From positions 1 through 64,000 of the forward strand of contig NZ_VFUZ01000017.1 of NCBI RefSeq assembly GCF_006658505.1: a DNA stretch of 64,000 bases, written 5' to 3'. Position 1 is the first letter of the stretch. Every line of letters starts with the position of its first letter. The DNA comes from Mesorhizobium sp. B2-4-15 (GTDB lineage Bacteria; Pseudomonadota; Alphaproteobacteria; Rhizobiales; Rhizobiaceae). The notes under the pieces are model-generated. The model saw nothing but the letters and a program-made list of their open reading frames with translations, made no database searches and was not told the DNA's origin. Of this stretch, positions 16,554-25,808 are shown piece after piece. Position numbers and translations under genes: made by a program.

Positions 16554-17795
16554 ATGGCGCGTGCTTTCCTCTTCGTCCTGGATTCCTTCGGCATTGGCGG
16601 CGCGGCCGACGCCGAGCGCTATGGCGACGCCGGCGCCAACACCCTCGCGCACATCGCCGAAGCTTGCGCGGAAGGCCGCGCCGATCGTGAAGGCCTTCGT
16701 CAGGGCCCGCTGTTTGTTCCCCACATGGCATCGCTCGGGCTTGGCAAGGCGGCCGAGACGGCGACAGGACTGGGTTTTGCCCATTTCGGAACGGATGTGC
16801 TCGCCAATGCCTTCCATGGCGCGGCGCAAGAAGTTTCGAGCGGCAAGGACACCCCTTCCGGTCACTGGGAGATCGCGGGCCTGCCGGTCCGCTTCGACTG
16901 GGGCTATTTCCCGGATACCGTTCCCGCCTTCCCGGCCGATCTGACCGAGGCGATGATCCGCGAGGGCAAGGTGCCTGGCATTCTCGGCAACTGCCATGCG
17001 CCGGGCACCGAGATCATCGAGCGGTTCGGCGAGGAGCACATCCGTACCGGCAAGCCGATCTGCTACACGTCGGTCGATTCGGTCCTGCAGGTCGCCGCGC
17101 ATGAAGTCCATTTCGGGCTGGAGCGGCTTTATGAGTTCTGTCAGGTGGTGCGCCGACTGGTTGACCCATTGAGGATCGGCCGCGTGATCGCACGGCCGTT
17201 CGTCGGCGAGACCACCACGACCTTCGCTCGAACCTACAACCGCCATGACTACGCCGTGCCACCGCCAGAGCCGACCTTGCTCGATAGATTGACGGCGCGG
17301 GGAAGCCGCGTCATCGCCGTCGGCAAGATCGGCGACATCTTCGCCCATCGCGGGATTTCGGAAGTGCGCAAGGCCGCCGGCAACATGGCCATGTTCGACA
17401 AGGCGCTGGGCGCAATGGACGACGCCGGCGACCGCGATCTCGTCTTCGCCAATTTCGTCGATTTCGACACCGAGTTCGGCCATCGCCGCGATGTCGCCGG
17501 CTATGCCGCCGCGCTCGAGGCCTTCGACCTGCGGCTGCCGGAGGCATTCGCAAGGCTGCGGCAAGGCGACCTTCTCATCCTGACGGCCGATCACGGCAAC
17601 GACCCGACCTGGCGGGGCACCGACCACACGCGCGAGCGCATTCCCGTCATCGGCACCGGGCCGGATCTGAAAGGCGGCGACATAGGGCTGAGGGCAACCT
17701 TCGCCGATATCGGCGAGACCGTAGCCGAACATCTCGGGGTGGCGCGCGGCCGCTACGGCACTTCTTTCCACGCGACGATTGGCGGCCATGCCTGA
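16554..17795 (+). CDS. deoB: Phosphopentomutase
   Basis: A 413-residue alkaline-phosphatase-superfamily enzyme that interconverts ribose/deoxyribose 1- and 5-phosphate in nucleoside salvage. Metal-binding motifs are in place: FVLDSFGIGGAADA at the N-terminus, the substrate Thr region SGKDTPSGHWE (near residue 90), and FVDFDTEFGHR and TADHGNDPTWRGTDHTRE near the C-terminus. The start is the ATG before ARAFLFVLDS; no strong binding site precedes it. It overlaps mutM by 8 bases (ATGCCTGA), so the two are probably coupled. Confidence 0.95.
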   Translation: MARAFLFVLDSFGIGGAADAERYGDAGANTLAHIAEACAEGRADREGLRQGPLFVPHMASLGLGKAAETATGLGFAHFGTDVLANAFHGAAQEVSSGKDTPSGHWEIAGLPVRFDWGYFPDTVPAFPADLTEAMIREGKVPGILGNCHAPGTEIIERFGEEHIRTGKPICYTSVDSVLQVAAHEVHFGLERLYEFCQVVRRLVDPLRIGRVIARPFVGETTTTFARTYNRHDYAVPPPEPTLLDRLTARGSRVIAVGKIGDIFAHRGISEVRKAAGNMAMFDKALGAMDDAGDRDLVFANFVDFDTEFGHRRDVAGYAAALEAFDLRLPEAFARLRQGDLLILTADHGNDPTWRGTDHTRERIPVIGTGPDLKGGDIGLRATFADIGETVAEHLGVARGRYGTSFHATIGGHA

Positions 17796-18675
17796 ATTGC
17801 CCGAAGTCGAAACGGTCCGGCGCGGCCTGCAGCCGGTTCTCGAAGGCGCCCATCTGGCCCAGGTCGAGGCGCGGCGGCCGGATCTCCGGTTTCCGTTTCC
17901 CGAACGGTTCTCGGAACGGCTGACCGGCAGGAAAATCACCGCGCTCGGCCGCCGGGCGAAGTACCTGACCATGCATATGCAGGATGGTCCGGTTCTGATC
18001 TGCCATCTCGGCATGTCGGGCTCCTTTCGCATCGAGACCGACGACAGCGAGATGCTGGGCGTGTTCCACCACGAACGCTCGAAAAGCACGGTGCACGACC
18101 ATGTCGTGTTCCATGTCGTCTCCACGGCCGGCGTCCGGTCCCGCGTGATCTTCAGCGACCCGCGCCGCTTTGGCTTCATGCTTTTTTCAGAAGAGCCGGC
18201 GGAGACGCATCCCATGCTGGCCGGATTGGGCGTGGAGCCCACGGGCAATGCGCTGGACGGCGTGCTGCTCGCCTCGCTGCTGAAAGGTCGCAGATCGCCG
18301 CTCAAGGCAGCGCTTCTCGACCAGAGGCTGATCGCGGGGCTTGGCAATATCTATGTCTCGGAGGCGCTGTGGCGTGCCGGCCTGTCACCCCTGCGCGAGG
18401 CGGGCACCATCGCCAAGCCCGGCAAGAAGGCAAAGGGACAGAGCGAACGCCTCGCCGGGGCGATCCGCTCGGTCATATCGGACGCCATCGCCGCCGGCGG
18501 GTCATCGCTGCGTGACTATGTGCACGCCGACGGGTCGCTGGGCTATTTCCAGCACTCCTTCGCCGTTTACGACCGCGAGGGAGAGTCCTGCCCAAAGCCC
18601 GGCTGTGGCGGTCACGTCGAGCGCATCGTGCAGAGCGGACGCTCGACCTTCTATTGCCGGACGTGTCAGAGCTGA
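17788..18675 (+). CDS. mutM: Formamidopyrimidine-DNA glycosylase
   Basis: A 295-residue base-excision repair enzyme that removes 8-oxoguanine and Fapy lesions and nicks the abasic site. The mature N-terminus is MPELPEVETVRRGL, with Pro2 as nucleophile and Glu3 catalytic. The helix-two-turn-helix part has KAALLDQRLIAGLGNIYVSE with a conserved Asn. The C-terminal zinc finger has CPKPGC and CRTC. The start is ATG 17788, since Pro2 must follow it; a few longer in-frame codons are not used. It overlaps deoB and is followed 31 bases later by an enoyl-CoA hydratase gene. Confidence 0.96.
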   Translation: MPELPEVETVRRGLQPVLEGAHLAQVEARRPDLRFPFPERFSERLTGRKITALGRRAKYLTMHMQDGPVLICHLGMSGSFRIETDDSEMLGVFHHERSKSTVHDHVVFHVVSTAGVRSRVIFSDPRRFGFMLFSEEPAETHPMLAGLGVEPTGNALDGVLLASLLKGRRSPLKAALLDQRLIAGLGNIYVSEALWRAGLSPLREAGTIAKPGKKAKGQSERLAGAIRSVISDAIAAGGSSLRDYVHADGSLGYFQHSFAVYDREGESCPKPGCGGHVERIVQSGRSTFYCRTCQS

Positions 18676-18706
18676 GTTAGACCGGGGTCGAGCGAGGAGG
18701 AGCAGC

Positions 18707-19480
18707 ATGGCCTATGAGACGATCATCACCGAGACGCGCGGCAAGGTCGGGCTGATCACGCTGAACCGGCCGCAGGCGCTCAACGCGCTGAATTCCCAGA
18801 TCCTCAATGAACTCGTCGCAGCCGTAAACGGTTTCAGCGCCGATCCCGGCATCGGCGCCATGGTTGTTACCGGCTCCGACAAGGCGTTTGCCGCCGGTGC
18901 CGACATCAAGGAGATGCAGGCGATCTCCTACGTCGACGCTTACAGCCAGGACTTCTTCGCTGGCTGGGAAGAATTCACGCGGGCGCGAAAGCCAATCATC
19001 GCGGCGGTGGCCGGCTATGCGCTGGGAGGGGGGTGCGAACTCGCGATGATGTGCGATTTCATCATCGCCGCCGATACGGCCAAATTCGGCCAGCCCGAAA
19101 TCACGCTCGGCGTTATTCCCGGCATGGGCGGGTCGCAACGACTGACCCGGTTCGTCGGTAAGTCGAAGGCCATGGATATGTGCCTGACCGGGCGGATGAT
19201 GGATGCGGCGGAAGCCGAGCGCTCGGGCCTGGTATCGCGGGTCGTGCCCGCGGGCGAGCTTGTCGAGGCGGCGATCAAGGCGGCTGCCAAAATCGCTGAT
19301 TTCTCACTGCCGTCGGTGATGATGGCGAAGGAAGCTGTCAACCGTGCCTATGAAACGACGCTTGCCGAGGGATTGCGGTTCGAACGCCGCCTGTTCCACT
19401 CGCTTTTCGCCCTCGAAGACCAGAAGGAAGGCATGGCGGCCTTCGCCGAAAAGCGGAAGCCGAATTTCACCAACCGGTAG
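18707..19480 (+). CDS. Enoyl-CoA hydratase
   Basis: A 257-residue crotonase-family enzyme, expected to hydrate trans-2-enoyl-CoA in fatty acid beta-oxidation. Crotonase features: LNRPQALNALN, the oxyanion-hole region FAAGADIKEM, and both catalytic glutamates, in AGYALGGGCELAMMCD and FGQPEITLGVIPGMGGSQRL. The start ATG follows GAGGAGG. The whole length matches short-chain hydratase (mitochondrial ECHS1/FadB-like). This gene order before rpsT-dnaA is common in rhizobia. Confidence 0.94.
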   Translation: MAYETIITETRGKVGLITLNRPQALNALNSQILNELVAAVNGFSADPGIGAMVVTGSDKAFAAGADIKEMQAISYVDAYSQDFFAGWEEFTRARKPIIAAVAGYALGGGCELAMMCDFIIAADTAKFGQPEITLGVIPGMGGSQRLTRFVGKSKAMDMCLTGRMMDAAEAERSGLVSRVVPAGELVEAAIKAAAKIADFSLPSVMMAKEAVNRAYETTLAEGLRFERRLFHSLFALEDQKEGMAAFAEKRKPNFTNR

Positions 19481-19661
19481 GGCATCGCCGGCCCGGGCCC
19501 GAAACCCCGTGACGCCGGCCAAAAAGAACGCCAGGCAGCGTTGACGCGCCGGAAAAGCTGAACTATAAGCCGCACCAACCGAGGCGGCCCCGTGGCTGCC
19601 CGTTTGTTTTTTGCGCCCTGCGGCATGCCGCGTGCGCCGACCAGATCAGAAGAGAGGCATC

Positions 19662-19928
19662 ATGGCCAACACATCCTCGGCCAAAAAGGCAACGCGTAAG
19701 ATCGCCCGCCGCGCGGCGATCAACAAGAACCGTCGGTCGCGCGTCCGCACCTATGTCCGCCAGGTCGAGGAGGCACTCGCCTCCGGCGACAAGGTAGCCG
19801 CCCAGGCCGCTTTCAAGGCCGCCGAGCCGGAATTGATGCGCGCCGCGACCAAGGGCGTGATCCACAAGAACACCGCGTCCCGCAAGGTGTCGCGGCTGGC
19901 CCAGCGCCTCAAAGTGCTCTCGGCCTGA
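19662..19928 (+). CDS. rpsT: Ribosomal protein S20
   Basis: An 88-residue, very basic small-subunit protein that binds 16S rRNA. The sequence is the classic S20: MANTSSAKKATRKIARRAAI, then a helical region ending RKVSRLAQRLKVLSA. Start ATG 19662 follows AGAGAGG. It is a single gene with its own terminator at 19958. Its position before dnaA is typical of Rhizobiales. Confidence 0.97.
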   Translation: MANTSSAKKATRKIARRAAINKNRRSRVRTYVRQVEEALASGDKVAAQAAFKAAEPELMRAATKGVIHKNTASRKVSRLAQRLKVLSA

Positions 19929-19957
19929 CATCGCCTTTCCAGGCTTATCTTCTTTAA

Positions 19958-19984
19958 AACCCGGCCGATCGTGCCGGGTTTTTT
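19958..19984 (+). terminator. Rho-independent terminator of rpsT
   Basis: AACCCGGC (19958-19965) pairs with GCCGGGTT (19973-19980) over a 7-base loop, followed by a T-run. It lies 30 bases past the rpsT stop. Confidence 0.92.
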
Positions 19985-20783
19985 CGTTTGCCGGCAAGTA
20001 CTTAAAAAGAATACTGAGAAATGGCGTCCAATACGGATTCCAGGGTTCGAAATGCTTTGCCGGCACATGCATGCCTACTGATGGTCGACATGCTTGAAAA
20101 GTGTAGGCTGAAAAATTCCAAGCCAGCATAAATAATCAATATTTTTCAATCAATTAGCGATAGTCATCCACAACTTGTCCACAGCACGCCGGAGGGACGG
20201 GAGGACAACTGGCTGTCAAGCGAATTATTTCAGAAAATTTCAAACCGGCCCGGCTTTTTCATATTCGCCGGAAAAGGGTTTGAATCACAATGGCTTTGTT
20301 AAAACATCCCGCCGCAGCATGGCGCCCGAACCCGCCCGAGGTAACCAGATTCCTTAAAAATCCGTTAGACGTGGCCTTGCCCTATCCACAGCGATTTCGG
20401 TAATGTCCATCCATCGAAAGGGACGGGGCCCTGAGCCCTTAACCCAGCCTGAATCGGGCCAGCTTAAATTGGCGGGATTTGCGACGCGGATCAAGTCCGC
20501 GGACGGTTTGGTTTGCTCTTTTTCGGTACGGTAGGGGACTGGCGTAACTAGACATGGCAGGTAGACAGCGCGCCGGCGCTCTTTCGCCGGACGGTGTCGT
20601 GTTGCCCTGACGTACCCAACGCGGACTGGCTTCCATGGGCCGGCACCGGTTCCCCCGGATAGTGGGCGACGTTCATTGCCGGCGGCGGCAAGGAGCTTCG
20701 TAGCGAAGGCACAGTCGCTGGAAAAGATGCAGGAGGCGCATCCCCAGCGGAAAAACAGGTACAGAAAGGCAAGGAACTCGATC
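19985..20783. promoter_or_regulatory. dnaA upstream region with DnaA boxes; possible origin or autoregulatory site
   Basis: About 800 bases without a convincing gene. The first half is AT-rich for this genome (for example 20101-20155 with AATAATCAATATTTTTC). DnaA-box-like 9-mers: TCATCCACA (20164-20172), TTGTCCACA (20175-20183) and CTATCCACA (20382-20390), each one or two bases from TTATCCACA. This could be the replication origin or DnaA autoregulation. In Sinorhizobium and Caulobacter the mapped origin lies near hemE, not dnaA, so autoregulation is at least as likely. The later part (20400-20780) would hold the dnaA promoter and leader. Confidence 0.5.
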
Positions 20784-22328
20784 ATGCAGAGCGGCATCGA
20801 AAGGGAGCTTACGGGCGACCTCCCATTTCCTGGAACTTTGATCGGAGCAAACGAGATGATGGTCTCCAGCGACGCGGAGCAGAAGTTCGACCGGGTCAAG
20901 ACCCAGTTGAAGGCGCGTCTGGGGGCTGAAGTCTATTCGAGCTGGTTCGGCCGCATGAAGGTCGCGGAGGCTTCCAAGGGCATTGTCCGCATCTCGGTGC
21001 CCACCGCGTTCCTGCGCTCGTGGATCAACGGTCATTATCACGACCTCATCTCCGAACTGTGGAAGCAGGAGGATTCCGAAGTCCTCAAGATCGAGATCGT
21101 CGTCCGCACGGCCACTCGCCAGGGGCGCAGCCATGCCGAACCGGAATTGGCGCCGGCGCGCAAGATGACGCGGCAAACACAGACGGCGCTGGCCGCCGGC
21201 ACCGTGAGTCCAGGCAGGGTGGAGCGGCCTCCGGTGCCGCGGCCGGGCGTTTCGGCCGAGAACGAGTTCCGCCACAATGTGCTGGGGTCGCCGCTTGATC
21301 CGCGCTACACTTTTAGCTCCTTCATCGAAGGACCGTCGAACCGGGTGGCGTTCGCTGCCGCCAAGGCCGTAGCGGAATCGCAGTCGAGCGCGGTGCGCTT
21401 CAATCCGCTTTTCCTGCACGCGACCGTCGGGCTTGGCAAGACGCACCTCCTCCAGGCCATCGCGGCGGAATCGCTGAAGCAGAATCCCAAGTCCCGCGTC
21501 GTCTATCTCACCGCCGAATATTTCATGTGGCGCTTCGCCACGGCGATCCGTGACAACAATGCGCTGACGCTCAAGGAGCAGCTGCGCGACATCGATCTCC
21601 TGATCATCGACGACATGCAGTTCCTGCAGGGCAAGTCGATCCAGCATGAGTTCTGCCATTTGATCAACATGCTGCTCGACAGCGCCAAGCAAGTCGTCGT
21701 CGCCGCGGACCGGCCGCCATCGGAGCTGGAATCGCTGGAGCCGCGGGTGCGTTCGCGCCTCAATGGCGGCGTCGCGCTCGAGATGTCGGCGCCCGATTTC
21801 GCCATGCGCCTCGGCATGCTCAAACTGCGCCTGGCCACGGCCAGGACCGACGACGCGTCGCTCGACATTTCCGATGAAATCCTCAATCACGTCGCCCGCA
21901 CCGTGACCGGCAGCGGCCGCGAACTCGAGGGTGCGTTCAATCAGCTGCTGTTTCGCCAGTCGTTCGAGCCGCAGATCACCATCGACCGCATCGACGAGAT
22001 CCTCGGCCACATCTATCGCACGGGCGAGCCGAAGCGGGTTCGCATCGAGGACATCCAGCGCATCGTGGCGCGCCACTACAACGTGTCGAAGACGGAACTT
22101 TTGTCCAACCGGCGCACGCGCACGATCGTCAAGCCCAGGCAGGTCGCCATGTATCTGTCGAAGGTGATGACGCCGCGCTCCTTGCCCGAAATCGGCCGGC
22201 GCTTCGGCGGCCGCGACCACACCACGGTGCTGCATGCCGTGCGCAAGATCGAAGACCTTTCCGGCGCCGACAACACGCTGGCACAGGAACTAGAACTGCT
22301 GCGGCGCCTGATCAACGACCAGGCCTGA
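20784..22328 (+). CDS. dnaA: Chromosomal replication initiator DnaA
   Basis: A 514-residue initiator ATPase that opens the origin. Domain I covers about residues 35-120 (SSWFGRMKVAEASKGIVRIS), then a variable linker. The AAA+ domain starts at TFSSFIEGPSNRVAF, with Walker A TVGLGKTHLLQA, Walker B LLIIDDMQFLQG and sensor 1 VVVAADRPP. The C-terminal domain has the DnaA signature GRDHTTVLHAVRKIE. ATG 20784 is chosen, with AAGGA 8 bases upstream; the frame stays open to 20676. It is followed by a hairpin and then dnaN. Confidence 0.96.
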   Translation: MQSGIERELTGDLPFPGTLIGANEMMVSSDAEQKFDRVKTQLKARLGAEVYSSWFGRMKVAEASKGIVRISVPTAFLRSWINGHYHDLISELWKQEDSEVLKIEIVVRTATRQGRSHAEPELAPARKMTRQTQTALAAGTVSPGRVERPPVPRPGVSAENEFRHNVLGSPLDPRYTFSSFIEGPSNRVAFAAAKAVAESQSSAVRFNPLFLHATVGLGKTHLLQAIAAESLKQNPKSRVVYLTAEYFMWRFATAIRDNNALTLKEQLRDIDLLIIDDMQFLQGKSIQHEFCHLINMLLDSAKQVVVAADRPPSELESLEPRVRSRLNGGVALEMSAPDFAMRLGMLKLRLATARTDDASLDISDEILNHVARTVTGSGRELEGAFNQLLFRQSFEPQITIDRIDEILGHIYRTGEPKRVRIEDIQRIVARHYNVSKTELLSNRRTRTIVKPRQVAMYLSKVMTPRSLPEIGRRFGGRDHTTVLHAVRKIEDLSGADNTLAQELELLRRLINDQA

Positions 22329-22634
22329 CCGGTACCGCGACAGGCAAGCCAGAACCGTTCTGGAATTCAATGGCTTGCCTGCCCGGCCGTGAACCCGAAA
22401 TGGACCCACGGCATTGCCGGGAGACGATCCGGATTCCGGATTCGCCGCACCGGCCGGCGGACTTCGTGCCCTTTATCCCCAGAAAGCCTGTGCAGCCGGC
22501 CTGAACCGGTGGCGCGGGCTTGCGTTTGCTGGCTTTTTCCTGTCAGTTTACGCAGATTCTGAGCCTGTTCAGACCTTTCGCGGGGCGCCGCCAGCCGGAG
22601 ACCCGCTCATCCTTTCAAGCGAGCCTGTTTCGTC
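22329..22634 (+). terminator. dnaA-dnaN intergenic region with hairpin
   Basis: 306 bases without a gene. An 11-bp perfect stem, CAGGCAAGCCA (22341-22351) with TGGCTTGCCTG (22371-22381), begins 12 bases past the dnaA stop. It has no T-run, so it is either a weak terminator or an mRNA-end structure. The remaining 250 bases should contain a dnaN promoter, which I could not locate. Confidence 0.6.
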
Positions 22635-23753
22635 ATGCGTGTTATCCTGGAACGGTCAAATCTCCTGAAGTCGCTCAACCACGTCCACCGCGTGGTCGAA
22701 CGGCGCAACACCATACCGATTCTGTCCAACGTGCTGCTCAGCGCCGAGGGCGCCAGCCTCGAAATGAAGGCCACCGACCTCGACCTGGAGGTGACGGAAG
22801 CGACACCGGCCAAGGTGGAGCGCGGCGGGGCGACGACGGTTCCGGCCCACCTTCTCTACGACATCGTGCGCAAACTCTCCGACGGCGCCGAGGTGATGCT
22901 GAAGACGGATGAGGACGGCAACGCCATGACGGTGACGTCGGGCCGCTCGAGCTTCCGCCTGCAGTGCCTGCCGCAATCCGACTTCCCGGAGCTTTCGGCC
23001 GGCTCTTTCTCGCATATCTTCCGCCTCGACTCGGTTGCCCTGAAGGGGCTGATCGAGAAGACGCAGTTCGCCATTTCCACCGAAGAGACGCGCTACTATC
23101 TCAACGGCATCTACCTGCACACGCATGAGGTCGGCGGCAAGCTCAAGCTGCGCTCCGTGGCCACCGACGGCCACCGCCTGGCCCGTGCCGAGATCGACGC
23201 GCCGGCGGGTTCCGAGGGCATGCCGGGCATCATCATTCCGCGCAAGACGGTCAGCGAGCTGCAGAAGCTGGTCGACGATCCGGATGTCGCCGTGACCACC
23301 GAACTGTCGGACACCAAGATCCGCTTCACCATCGGCAGCGTGGTCCTGACCTCGAAGCTGATCGACGGCACCTTCCCCGATTATCAGCGCGTCATTCCGA
23401 CCGGCAACGACAAGAAGCTGATCCTCGACCGCCAAAGCTTTGCCGCCGCGGTCGATCGCGTCTCGACCATTTCCTCAGAACGGGGCCGCGCCGTGAAGCT
23501 TTCGATCAGCGAAGGCCAGGTGACGCTCGCCGTCAACAACCCGGATTCCGGCAGCGCCACCGAGGAACTGACCGCCGACTATTCGGCGGACCCGATCGAG
23601 ATCGGCTTCAACGCCAAGTACCTGCTCGATGTCGCCGCGCAGTTGACCGGCACCGAAGCCAAATTCATGCTGGCCGACGCCGGCTCGCCGACGCTGATCC
23701 ACGACATGGCCGACGAGACCGCGCTTTATGTGCTGATGCCGATGCGGGTATAG
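22635..23753 (+). CDS. dnaN: DNA polymerase III beta subunit (sliding clamp)
   Basis: A 372-residue ring-forming clamp that tethers the replicase to DNA. It starts MRVILERSNLLKSLNHVHRV with three clamp-fold repeats; RRNTIPILSNVLL, SVATDGHRLARAEI and the C-terminal ALYVLMPMRV (clamp partner pocket) are typical. Length matches other alphaproteobacterial clamps. It is followed after 75 bases by recF. The order dnaA-dnaN-recF is the ancestral bacterial one, retained here. Confidence 0.97.
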   Translation: MRVILERSNLLKSLNHVHRVVERRNTIPILSNVLLSAEGASLEMKATDLDLEVTEATPAKVERGGATTVPAHLLYDIVRKLSDGAEVMLKTDEDGNAMTVTSGRSSFRLQCLPQSDFPELSAGSFSHIFRLDSVALKGLIEKTQFAISTEETRYYLNGIYLHTHEVGGKLKLRSVATDGHRLARAEIDAPAGSEGMPGIIIPRKTVSELQKLVDDPDVAVTTELSDTKIRFTIGSVVLTSKLIDGTFPDYQRVIPTGNDKKLILDRQSFAAAVDRVSTISSERGRAVKLSISEGQVTLAVNNPDSGSATEELTADYSADPIEIGFNAKYLLDVAAQLTGTEAKFMLADAGSPTLIHDMADETALYVLMPMRV

Positions 23754-23828
23754 CCGGCACTTGTCGTCACGCGGTTCCGCCGCGGACCGGCAGCGAGAAC
23801 GATGGCGACTTCTACAGGCGGATAGCGG

Positions 23829-24962
23829 TTGCCGGTACAAACCCATATAAGTAAGCTAACACTTACTAACTTTCGCAATTATGCGGCGCTGGCGATTGAT
23901 CTCGCGCCCGGCCCCGTGGTCTTTTCCGGCGACAACGGCGCCGGCAAGACCAACCTTCTCGAAGCCATTTCCTTTCTGACCCCCGGACGTGGCCTGCGCC
24001 GTGCTCCTTACGCGGATGTCGCGCGCGAGGGCGGCGACGGCGGTTTTGCGCTGCACGCGCGGCTCGACGGACCTGACGGCCAGGTCGAGATCGGCACCGG
24101 CATTTCCGGCGGCGACAGCGAGGGCGGCAGGCGGGTGCGGATCAACGGGGCCAACGCACGGTCGGCCGAGGACATGCTGGAATGGCTGCGCGTCGTGTGG
24201 CTGACGCCCGCCATGGATGCGCTGTTCACCGGACCGGCGGCGGATCGCCGCCGCTTTCTCGACCGGCTGGTGCTGGCGATCGACCCCGGCCACGGCCAGC
24301 GCGCCCTCGACTACGAGAAGGCGATGCGCGGCCGTAATCGTCTGCTGACCGAAGGTTCGCGCGACGACCGCTGGTTCGAGGCGATCGAGACCCAGATGGC
24401 CGAAACCGGCGTGGCGATCGCCGCGGCGCGCGCCGAGATGGTGCGCCTGCTGGCCGCCATGATCGACAGGCTGCCCGACACGGGGCCGTTCCCGCAGGCC
24501 GACATCGGCCTCGCGGGCGATTTGGAGGCCGAGATCGCAAACGCGCCGGCGGTCGATGTCGAGGAGCGGTTCCGGCGGGCACTCATGGAAGGCCGCGACC
24601 GCGACCGCGCCGTCGGGCGCACGCTCGAGGGGCCGCACCGTTCGGATCTCGTTGTCCGGCACCGGCCCAAGGCGATGCCGGCAGAGCTCTGCTCGACCGG
24701 TGAACAGAAGGCACTGCTGGTCGGCATCGTCCTCTCGCATGCTAGGCTGACCGGCGAAATGTCCGGCATGACGCCGATCCTGCTCCTTGACGAGATCGCC
24801 GCGCATCTCGACGGCGGACGGCGGGCGGCGCTGTTCTCGATCCTGGAGGAATTGAACTGCCAGGCTTTCATGACGGGAACCGATGCGGCGCTGTTTTCCA
24901 GCCTGCTGGGCCGGGCACAGTTCCTGACGGTCGACCACGGCAAGGTCAGGCCAACCGTCTAG
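23829..24962 (+). CDS. recF: Recombination protein RecF
   Basis: A 377-residue SMC-like ATPase that loads RecA at single-strand gaps with RecO and RecR. Walker A GDNGAGKTNLLEAI is near residue 35, the signature LCSTGEQKALLVGI near 290, and Walker B PILLLDEIAAHLD near 315. The only reasonable start is TTG 23829 (protein PVQTHISKLTLTNFRNY), since the family begins right before LTLTNFRNY. TTG suggests low expression. It lies downstream of dnaN in the same direction. Confidence 0.94.
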   Translation: MPVQTHISKLTLTNFRNYAALAIDLAPGPVVFSGDNGAGKTNLLEAISFLTPGRGLRRAPYADVAREGGDGGFALHARLDGPDGQVEIGTGISGGDSEGGRRVRINGANARSAEDMLEWLRVVWLTPAMDALFTGPAADRRRFLDRLVLAIDPGHGQRALDYEKAMRGRNRLLTEGSRDDRWFEAIETQMAETGVAIAAARAEMVRLLAAMIDRLPDTGPFPQADIGLAGDLEAEIANAPAVDVEERFRRALMEGRDRDRAVGRTLEGPHRSDLVVRHRPKAMPAELCSTGEQKALLVGIVLSHARLTGEMSGMTPILLLDEIAAHLDGGRRAALFSILEELNCQAFMTGTDAALFSSLLGRAQFLTVDHGKVRPTV

Positions 24963-25053
24963 CATGCATGTCGGCACTCCAAAACCGCCTCACACTTTTG
25001 GGCGAGATGCATGAAGACCTGACAAGGTTTTTCGGCCACGATATGGTCCTGAC

Positions 25054-25806
25054 ATGACCACTGCGCTCACCGCCGACGAGATCGAACGTTATGCCCGCCA
25101 CATCGTGCTGCCCGAGGTCGGCGGCGCGGGCCAGCAGAAGCTCAAGCAAGCGCGTGTCCTGGTGATCGGCGCGGGCGGGCTGGGGGCGCCGGTGCTCGAA
25201 TATCTTGCCGCGGCCGGCGTCGGCACGCTCGGCATTGTCGACGACGACACGGTGTCGCTCTCCAATCTGCAGCGTCAGGTCATCCACGGCACCGATACGG
25301 TCGGCATGTTGAAAACCGATAGCGCCAAGGCGGCGATCATCCGCATCAATCCCAACACCACGGTCGAGACGCACACATTCCGGCTGACGGCGGAGAACGC
25401 CCCTGCCCTCGTCGCACGCTATGACATCGTCGTCGACGGTTCCGACAATTTCGAAACCCGCTATACGGTGGCCGACGCCTGCGCGAGCGAAAGAAAACCG
25501 CTGGTGCATGCCGCTGTCGGACGCTTCGACGGTTCGGTGACGGTGCTGAAGCCATTCGAGGACGGCAAGGATGGCAAGCCGAACCCGAGCTATCGCGACC
25601 TCTTTCCCGAAGCACCGCCGCCGGGACTGGTGCCGTCCTGCGCCGAGGCCGGGGTGCTCGGCGCGCTGACCGGCGTCGTCGGCACGCTGCAGGCGATGGA
25701 GGCGATCAAGCTGATCACCGGCATCGGAGAACCGCTGGTCGGCCGGCTGCTGCTCTACGATGCGCTCGCCGCGCGCTTCGAAACGATCCGCTACACCAGG
25801 CGCTGA
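25054..25806 (+). CDS. moeB: MoeB/ThiF-family adenylyltransferase
   Basis: A 250-residue E1-like enzyme that adenylates the C-terminus of a sulfur carrier such as MoaD (molybdopterin) or ThiS. Seen: YARHIVLPEVGGAGQQKL, nucleotide-binding GAGGLGAPVLEYLAAAGVG, SNLQRQVIHG, and active-site LVPSCAEAGVLGALTG with the conserved Cys. The zinc-binding CxxC that usually precedes that motif is replaced (PSYRDLFPE), and the second C-terminal pair is absent, so this is a zinc-less form. No rhodanese domain is fused. The substrate carrier gene is not nearby, so MoaD versus ThiS specificity is open. Confidence 0.88.
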   Translation: MTTALTADEIERYARHIVLPEVGGAGQQKLKQARVLVIGAGGLGAPVLEYLAAAGVGTLGIVDDDTVSLSNLQRQVIHGTDTVGMLKTDSAKAAIIRINPNTTVETHTFRLTAENAPALVARYDIVVDGSDNFETRYTVADACASERKPLVHAAVGRFDGSVTVLKPFEDGKDGKPNPSYRDLFPEAPPPGLVPSCAEAGVLGALTGVVGTLQAMEAIKLITGIGEPLVGRLLLYDALAARFETIRYTRR

Positions 25807-25808
25807 CC

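Noticed and set aside
20400..20783. A small gene upstream of dnaA
   Set aside because: Short frames exist on both strands but without ribosome sites or sensible composition.
20673..22235. A 520-codon minus-strand frame opposite dnaA
   Set aside because: Shadow of dnaA; no start signal or family likeness.
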